DNA from: Boudabousia tangfeifanii
GTDB lineage: Bacteria; Actinomycetota; Actinomycetes; Actinomycetales; Actinomycetaceae
Reading direction: 5' to 3'
Assembly: GCF_001856685.1 (NCBI RefSeq)
Contig: NZ_CP017812.1
Location: forward strand, 1,674,001 to 1,738,000
Length of the DNA: 64,000 nt
Part shown: positions 60,565 to 64,000 of the stretch, piece after piece
Position numbering within the stretch: position 1 is the stretch's first letter
Layout: every line of letters starts with the position of its first letter
Notes under the pieces: generated by a model
The model's database searches: none
Told to the model about the DNA's origin: nothing
The model's input: only the letters and a program-made list of their open reading frames with translations
Program-made: the position numbers and the translations under genes

Positions 60565-62172
60565 CTATATAATCAGCAATCCTCGCTTATCGTAGACGCT
60601 CTCGCTGGCTGGCCCGGCCCCGCATCTGATCGCGCGGTCTAGGCCCATGATGGTGGCCACCACGCCGTCAATCTTCTCGGTGGATTTTTCTTTGTCGGGT
60701 TTGATGTTCCCGGCGGGGTCGGTGCGGACGAAGATGTTGTCCATCATCCACCTAAGCACCGGGTGACCATCATGGGTCAACTTGCCCTCGAGCACCAGCT
60801 TCATCAGCTCCTTAGTCGGCGGAGACATGTCTTTGAAGCCTTGCCCGAAGGGCACGACGGTTAGGCCCATGTGGTCGAGGTTTTGGGTCATTTGGACTGC
60901 GCCCCACCGGTCGAACGCCACCTCACGCAAATCAAACTCCTCACTGATTTGCTCGATGGCTTGTTCAATCGCCGCGTAGTGGACCACGTTCCCTTCAGTG
61001 AGGTTCAAGAAGCCTTGACGTGCCCAAAGGTCGTATGGAACCCGGTCACGTAAGACTCGGCGGTCGATGTTGTCTTCTGGGATCCAAAAATGCGGCACCA
61101 CAAAGTACGGCTCATCAACGTCTTCTGGTGGGAAGACTTGAACGAACGCCGTGATATCCGTGGTGGATGAGAGGTCGAGACCGCCGTAGCAGACCCGGCC
61201 CCGCAGTTGCTCTGGCCGGAAGTCACGCTTGCATGCGTCCCACGCTGCCATGGGCATCCACCGCACGGACTGTTTCACCCACTGGTTCAACCTGAGTTGG
61301 CGGAAGGAGTTTTCTTCGGCCGGGTTCTGCTTTGCCGACTCACACGCTGCCCGCACTTTGTCGATACCGACCGTGATGCCTAGGGATGGGTTGGCTTTCG
61401 CCCACACAGCCTCATTCGTCCAGTCATCGTCGGTGTCTGCGCCGTAGATGACTGGGTAGAACGTCGGGTCAATCTTGCGGCCCTCGAGGATGTCCTGAGC
61501 CTTCTGGTGCGTCTCGTAGCAAATCGAGTTGGTGTCTGACCCGGCTGTGGTGATCAGGAAGTAGAGGGGTTGGGTGCGCGCATCCCCGGAGCCTTTGGTC
61601 ATGACGTCGAATAGGCGGCGGTCGGGCTGGGTGTGCAGCTCGTCAAAGACGACGCCGTGAATGTTGAACCCGTGCTTCGAGTAGGCCTCGGCAGAGAGAA
61701 CTTGGTAGAAGCTGTTGGTGGGCTGGAAGACGATGCGCTTCTGGCTGGCCAGAATCTTCACCCGGCGTGAGAGGGCCGGTGAGTTGCGGACCATGTCTGC
61801 TGCGACCTCGAACACGATGGAGGCTTGCTGTCGGTCTGCAGCGCACCCGTAGACCTCCGCGCGCTCCTCACCATCCCCACACGTGAGCAACAAGGCCACG
61901 GCTGCGGCGAGCTCTGATTTGCCCATCTTTTTGGGTATCTCAACGTAGGCGGTGTTGAACTGCCGGTATCCATCGGGTTTGAGGGTGCCGAACAGGTCAC
62001 GAATGATCTGCTCTTGCCAGTCGATCAGTTCGAAGGGTTTGCCTGCCCAGCGGCCCTTGGTGTGGGTCAGGGCCTGGATGAACGCGACCGCATAATCAGC
62101 AGCCTTGCGGTCGTAGTGGGAGCCTTCGGCCATGAAACGAGTCGGCTCATAGTTCTCAAGGCGACGCATCAT
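60565..62172 (-). CDS. Phage terminase large subunit
   Basis: A 535-residue packaging motor. The ATPase part shows the terminase Walker A-like VEIPKKMGKSELAAAVALLL, the Walker B region NIHGVVFDELHTQPDRRLFDVM and the coupling motif LYFLITTAGSD. The nuclease part has CYGGLDLSSTTDITAFV and EVAFDRWGAVQ. This is the Terminase_1/HK97-like group. No small terminase gene is seen directly upstream in the window. Its last 52 codons, with stop, are duplicated at 57016-57171. Confidence 0.95.
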   Translation of the reverse strand: MMRRLENYEPTRFMAEGSHYDRKAADYAVAFIQALTHTKGRWAGKPFELIDWQEQIIRDLFGTLKPDGYRQFNTAYVEIPKKMGKSELAAAVALLLTCGDGEERAEVYGCAADRQQASIVFEVAADMVRNSPALSRRVKILASQKRIVFQPTNSFYQVLSAEAYSKHGFNIHGVVFDELHTQPDRRLFDVMTKGSGDARTQPLYFLITTAGSDTNSICYETHQKAQDILEGRKIDPTFYPVIYGADTDDDWTNEAVWAKANPSLGITVGIDKVRAACESAKQNPAEENSFRQLRLNQWVKQSVRWMPMAAWDACKRDFRPEQLRGRVCYGGLDLSSTTDITAFVQVFPPEDVDEPYFVVPHFWIPEDNIDRRVLRDRVPYDLWARQGFLNLTEGNVVHYAAIEQAIEQISEEFDLREVAFDRWGAVQMTQNLDHMGLTVVPFGQGFKDMSPPTKELMKLVLEGKLTHDGHPVLRWMMDNIFVRTDPAGNIKPDKEKSTEKIDGVVATIMGLDRAIRCGAGPASESVYDKRGLLII

Positions 62173-62270
62173 GGTTTGCTCCCTTCAAGGTTGGTGGCTT
62201 GCGGTAGTTCTCTGTGCGGGAACCGGCTGGACTAATGGCGGCTGGTAAGTGATTGCAGGGCATAGAAAAG

Positions 62271-62295
62271 GCCCCACCAACTTAGTGGAGCATCA
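62271..62295 (-). terminator. Hairpin downstream of the gene at 62353-62907
   Basis: On the minus strand GCTCCAC pairs with GTGGGGC across seven bases, with a short T run next to it. It separates this gene from the terminase transcription unit. Confidence 0.55.
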
Positions 62296-62352
62296 GCGTG
62301 GCGAAAAGGCGGCCAGCCCGCCCGCCTGGGTGGGTCTGGCTGGTGTGGCCGG

Positions 62353-62907
62353 TTAGGCGTTGTTGATGGCCCAGGTCAGGGCTTCTGGGTAAGCCTCGGG
62401 GCGCATGTAGTTGTTGTCGAAGCCTTCCTCGTTCCAGGTGGCCAGCTCGTAGATGCCGCCCGGTTGTTTGGTGTAGATGGCGGGGACTTTGCGCCACCCG
62501 GTTGCGTTGGCCCAGGTGGTGTAGATCAGCGCGTACTTGCCTGCCCCGACGGGGATCCAGACGTTGTCGATGCCGTGGGTTCCCACCCGGGACGCCTCAT
62601 CCTCATCATTGATGGTTTGTGGGGCGGGGTCGATGACCATCTGGTCGGCCTCGGTGTAGACCTCGCCCTCACTGGCTACCACTTGGGTGATGCCTTCGCT
62701 GTGTGCGGCATCCAGGCCGGCTTGGAAGGCGGCTTCCATCAGGTGGCGCAGGGACTCGATGGTCATTTGTGCCCAGTCGAACCCGTCCGAGCCCCTCGAT
62801 AGGAGTGTGTCGATGCCGGCGTATTCGTTGGCCTTGGCGATGGCCTCGAGGCGGATGCGAAGCTCCCCAGTGCTGATCTCCTTCGCGGTGGTGTTCTTGG
62901 TGCTCAT
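62353..62907 (-). CDS. Hypothetical phage protein with DUF6900-like N-terminus
   Basis: A 184-residue soluble protein. Residues about 15-60 (RLEAIAKANEYAGIDTLL, GFDWAQMTIESLRHLMEAAFQAG) follow the pattern I associate with DUF6900, a short domain common in phage and plasmid proteins. The C-terminal part is acidic and Trp-rich (TTWANATGWRKVP), ending YPEALTWAINN. The next small phage protein ends in a similar AIAWAMNN, suggesting a shared tail domain. A conserved promoter module precedes it. The function is unknown. Confidence 0.65.
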   Translation of the reverse strand: MSTKNTTAKEISTGELRIRLEAIAKANEYAGIDTLLSRGSDGFDWAQMTIESLRHLMEAAFQAGLDAAHSEGITQVVASEGEVYTEADQMVIDPAPQTINDEDEASRVGTHGIDNVWIPVGAGKYALIYTTWANATGWRKVPAIYTKQPGGIYELATWNEEGFDNNYMRPEAYPEALTWAINNA

Positions 62908-62950
62908 CGTGGTTACCCTTTCACTCTCTCAGAGGCTGTTCCCCTGCGTT

Positions 62951-63038
62951 CTTCGTTGTGTAACCATTTACGCTTAGAAACACACTCTTATCCAGTCGTT
63001 TCCCCTTGTAATTGCAGGGAAAACTAGCGGTGTACATC
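62951..63038 (-). promoter_or_regulatory. Conserved phage promoter/leader module, copy 1
   Basis: On the minus strand GATGTACACC, then CCCTGCAA, GGGAAACGACTGGATAA and GTTACACAA occur in the same order and nearly the same spacing as in copy 2 at 63434-63524. It lies between the terminator of one small gene and the start of the next (ATG 62907). Confidence 0.65.
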
Positions 63039-63067
63039 CCTCTTGAGTAGCCCGGTTTTGGGTGTAA

Positions 63068-63107
63068 AAAGACCGCAGCCACCAAGCATTGGGTGGTGCG
63101 GCTGAGG
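63068..63107 (-). terminator. Terminator of the gene at 63130-63408
   Basis: On the minus strand GCCGCA-CCACC pairs with GGTGG-CTGCGG and TCTTTTT follows. Confidence 0.7.
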
Positions 63108-63129
63108 TGTGCTGTGCGGGGCGAGGGTG

Positions 63130-63408
63130 TTAGTTGTTCATGGCCCAGGCGATCGCCGAGCCGTTGTCCGCGAAGTACTCATCCGAGGCGGCTTCGAGGC
63201 TCAGCGCGCATTCGCTTACCGGCCGGGCGTCCTTGCCCCACCCGGGGATCGGGGCTTCGACCAGGCGGTAGGTTTCGGCCTGCCAGCCGTTGCGGGTGCC
63301 GTCGAAGTAGCGGTAGGTGGCGACCAGGACGCGATCGCCGTGTTGGAGGATGATGCGCTGGGCGGTGGTCTCGGCCAGGGTCTCCATCGTGGTCTTCGTG
63401 GTGTTCAT
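63130..63408 (-). CDS. Hypothetical phage protein (92 aa)
   Basis: A small soluble protein beginning MNTTKTTMETLAETTAQR, with HGDRVLVATYRYFDGTRNGWQAETY and a C-terminus EYFADNGSAIAWAMNN. The C-terminal motif resembles the end of the neighbouring 184-residue protein. GAAAGG precedes ATG 63408; the longer frame to 63459 reads through promoter sequence. Transcribed from its own copy of the conserved promoter module. No function is known. Confidence 0.65.
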   Translation of the reverse strand: MNTTKTTMETLAETTAQRIILQHGDRVLVATYRYFDGTRNGWQAETYRLVEAPIPGWGKDARPVSECALSLEAASDEYFADNGSAIAWAMNN

Positions 63409-63433
63409 TGTGCTTGCCTTTCGGTGTAGGTGT

Positions 63434-63524
63434 CTTGTTCTTGTGTAACTATTAGTCACTTACACCGGCAGGTTTATCCAGTCGTTTCCCGCTTATTTGC
63501 AGGGGTTTTCTTGAGGTGTACATC
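63434..63524 (-). promoter_or_regulatory. Conserved phage promoter/leader module, copy 2
   Basis: It has the same blocks as copy 1: GATGTACACC, CCCTGCAA, GGGAAACGACTGGATAA and GTTACACAAG. The intervening bases differ. This pattern of conserved blocks in variable surroundings suggests binding sites for a phage regulator or polymerase. Confidence 0.65.
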
Positions 63525-63534
63525 TCTATCAAAA

Positions 63535-63572
63535 CGCTGGCCAGCACCCCGGTTTGTGGGCACTGGCCAGCG
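63535..63572 (-). terminator. Terminator of the DUF4314-domain gene
   Basis: CGCTGGCCAG and CTGGCCAGCG form a 10-bp stem, flanked on the minus strand by TTTTG. It begins six bases after the stop codon. Confidence 0.75.
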
Positions 63573-63577
63573 CTGAT

Positions 63578-64000
63578 TTAGAGGAGGGTGTAGGAGTCCT
63601 CCCCAGGCACCAGCCCCAGAGTGGAACCGTCATCCCACGCAACATGCAGCGTCCCTAGGTCATCAACATGGTTGATGGTGCCCTCGGTACCTGGGGCGAG
63701 GGTGGTGTAAGGGTCACTCGTGTCATCGAGGCGAACCCTGCGCCCCACCAGTGACGCCTTCGCCGCAGGCTGGGCATCCTCGGCTGGTGGGGTGCGCCAG
63801 GCAGCCGACCCAGCAAGGTCACCCATCAGCGTCTTGCGTAGCGCCTTGTGCTCAGGTCCAATGAAGCCTAGGCGGAGTAGGAAGCAGCGCATCGCATACC
63901 TTGGATTGCTTTCCTCCTTGGGCTTAGCAGTCACCCGTTTGGCATCCCTGGCCATGGTGAGCATCGCCCCAACAAGCTGCGTGAGGGCGTGAGCCTCAGA
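63578..64000 (-). CDS. Phage protein with C-terminal DUF4314-like domain (5' end outside window)
   Basis: The frame is open from the right edge without a stop: before the first ATG at 63964 it reads SEAHALTQLVGA. The gene therefore very likely starts beyond the window. RYAMRCFLLRLGFIGPEHKALRKTLM is a conserved-looking helical pair known from C-terminal parts of large phage proteins. The final ~50 residues (GRRVRLDDTSDPYTTLAPGTEGTI, DDGSTLGLVPGEDSY) match the DUF4314 beta-barrel pattern. Function of the whole protein cannot be judged from this part. Confidence 0.7.
   Translation of the reverse strand, partial: SEAHALTQLVGAMLTMARDAKRVTAKPKEESNPRYAMRCFLLRLGFIGPEHKALRKTLMGDLAGSAAWRTPPAEDAQPAAKASLVGRRVRLDDTSDPYTTLAPGTEGTINHVDDLGTLHVAWDDGSTLGLVPGEDSYTLL

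Overview
The window comes from a moderately GC-rich actinobacterium, most plausibly of the family Actinomycetaceae. The basis is the actinobacterial character of the NarGH, GTP-dependent PEPCK and MoeA/MoaC proteins, the TANNNT-type promoters and a probable leaderless gene, and surface glycosidases carrying C-terminal SLH domains. The genus cannot be fixed from the sequence. The left half (1-31.7 kb) is chromosome. The right half (about 32-64 kb, running off the right edge) is a siphophage-type prophage with remnant and cargo DNA at its left margin.

Chromosomal part. narK-narG-narH-narJ (narJ cut by the left edge) encode nitrate uptake and the membrane nitrate reductase. Divergent from them is a nearly complete molybdenum-cofactor set: mog/moaB, moaA, moaD, moaE on the opposite strand, moeB-like, moeA, moaC and mobA. 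Together they build the bis-MGD cofactor that NarG needs. Then follow pckG, a YhhN-family membrane gene and a secreted GH43-like protein with three SLH domains. A solitary trpB comes next, preceded by a textbook attenuator: a leader peptide with tandem Trp codons and a terminator. A FetB-like permease, an MscS channel and a CoA-disulfide reductase/rhodanese fusion follow. The fusion sits behind a 43-residue Cys-rich protein, and the promoter of the pair has a perfect ATACCCCCGGGGGTAT palindrome inside its spacer. A 2070-residue GH84 surface enzyme with FIVAR, Pro-rich repeat and SLH regions completes this part.

Transition zone (31.6-37.2 kb). There is a small kinase-like gene and a small membrane protein. 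Next come a frameshifted remnant of a polymorphic-toxin C-terminus beside a possible immunity gene, and a repeat-dense gene-free stretch. A tightly overlapping four-gene operon follows: an HTH/zinc-finger protein, a small SHOCT-like protein and two tandem large serine recombinases.

Prophage (41.2-64 kb, all late genes on the minus strand). In transcription order it holds terminase, portal, ClpP-like protease, HK97-type capsid, four head-tail connector genes, major tail protein, the tail chaperone pair gpG/gpGT with a G-GGA-AAA slippery site, tape measure, Dit, tail-tip protein, a DUF1617-like protein, holins and a two-CW_7 amidase endolysin. Upstream are three small genes, two of them behind nearly identical promoter modules.

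Two AT-richer cargo cassettes interrupt this phage (37.2-41.1 kb and 57.2-60.5 kb). Each starts with its own sigma-70-like promoter and a small Sec-secreted protein, followed by a dedicated ABC transporter. Cassette 2 lies between two diverged copies of the last ~156 bp of the terminase gene, both still in frame to a stop. These cassettes are the best candidates for an undescribed system, either a secreted antagonist with export/immunity or a cell-envelope modification module.
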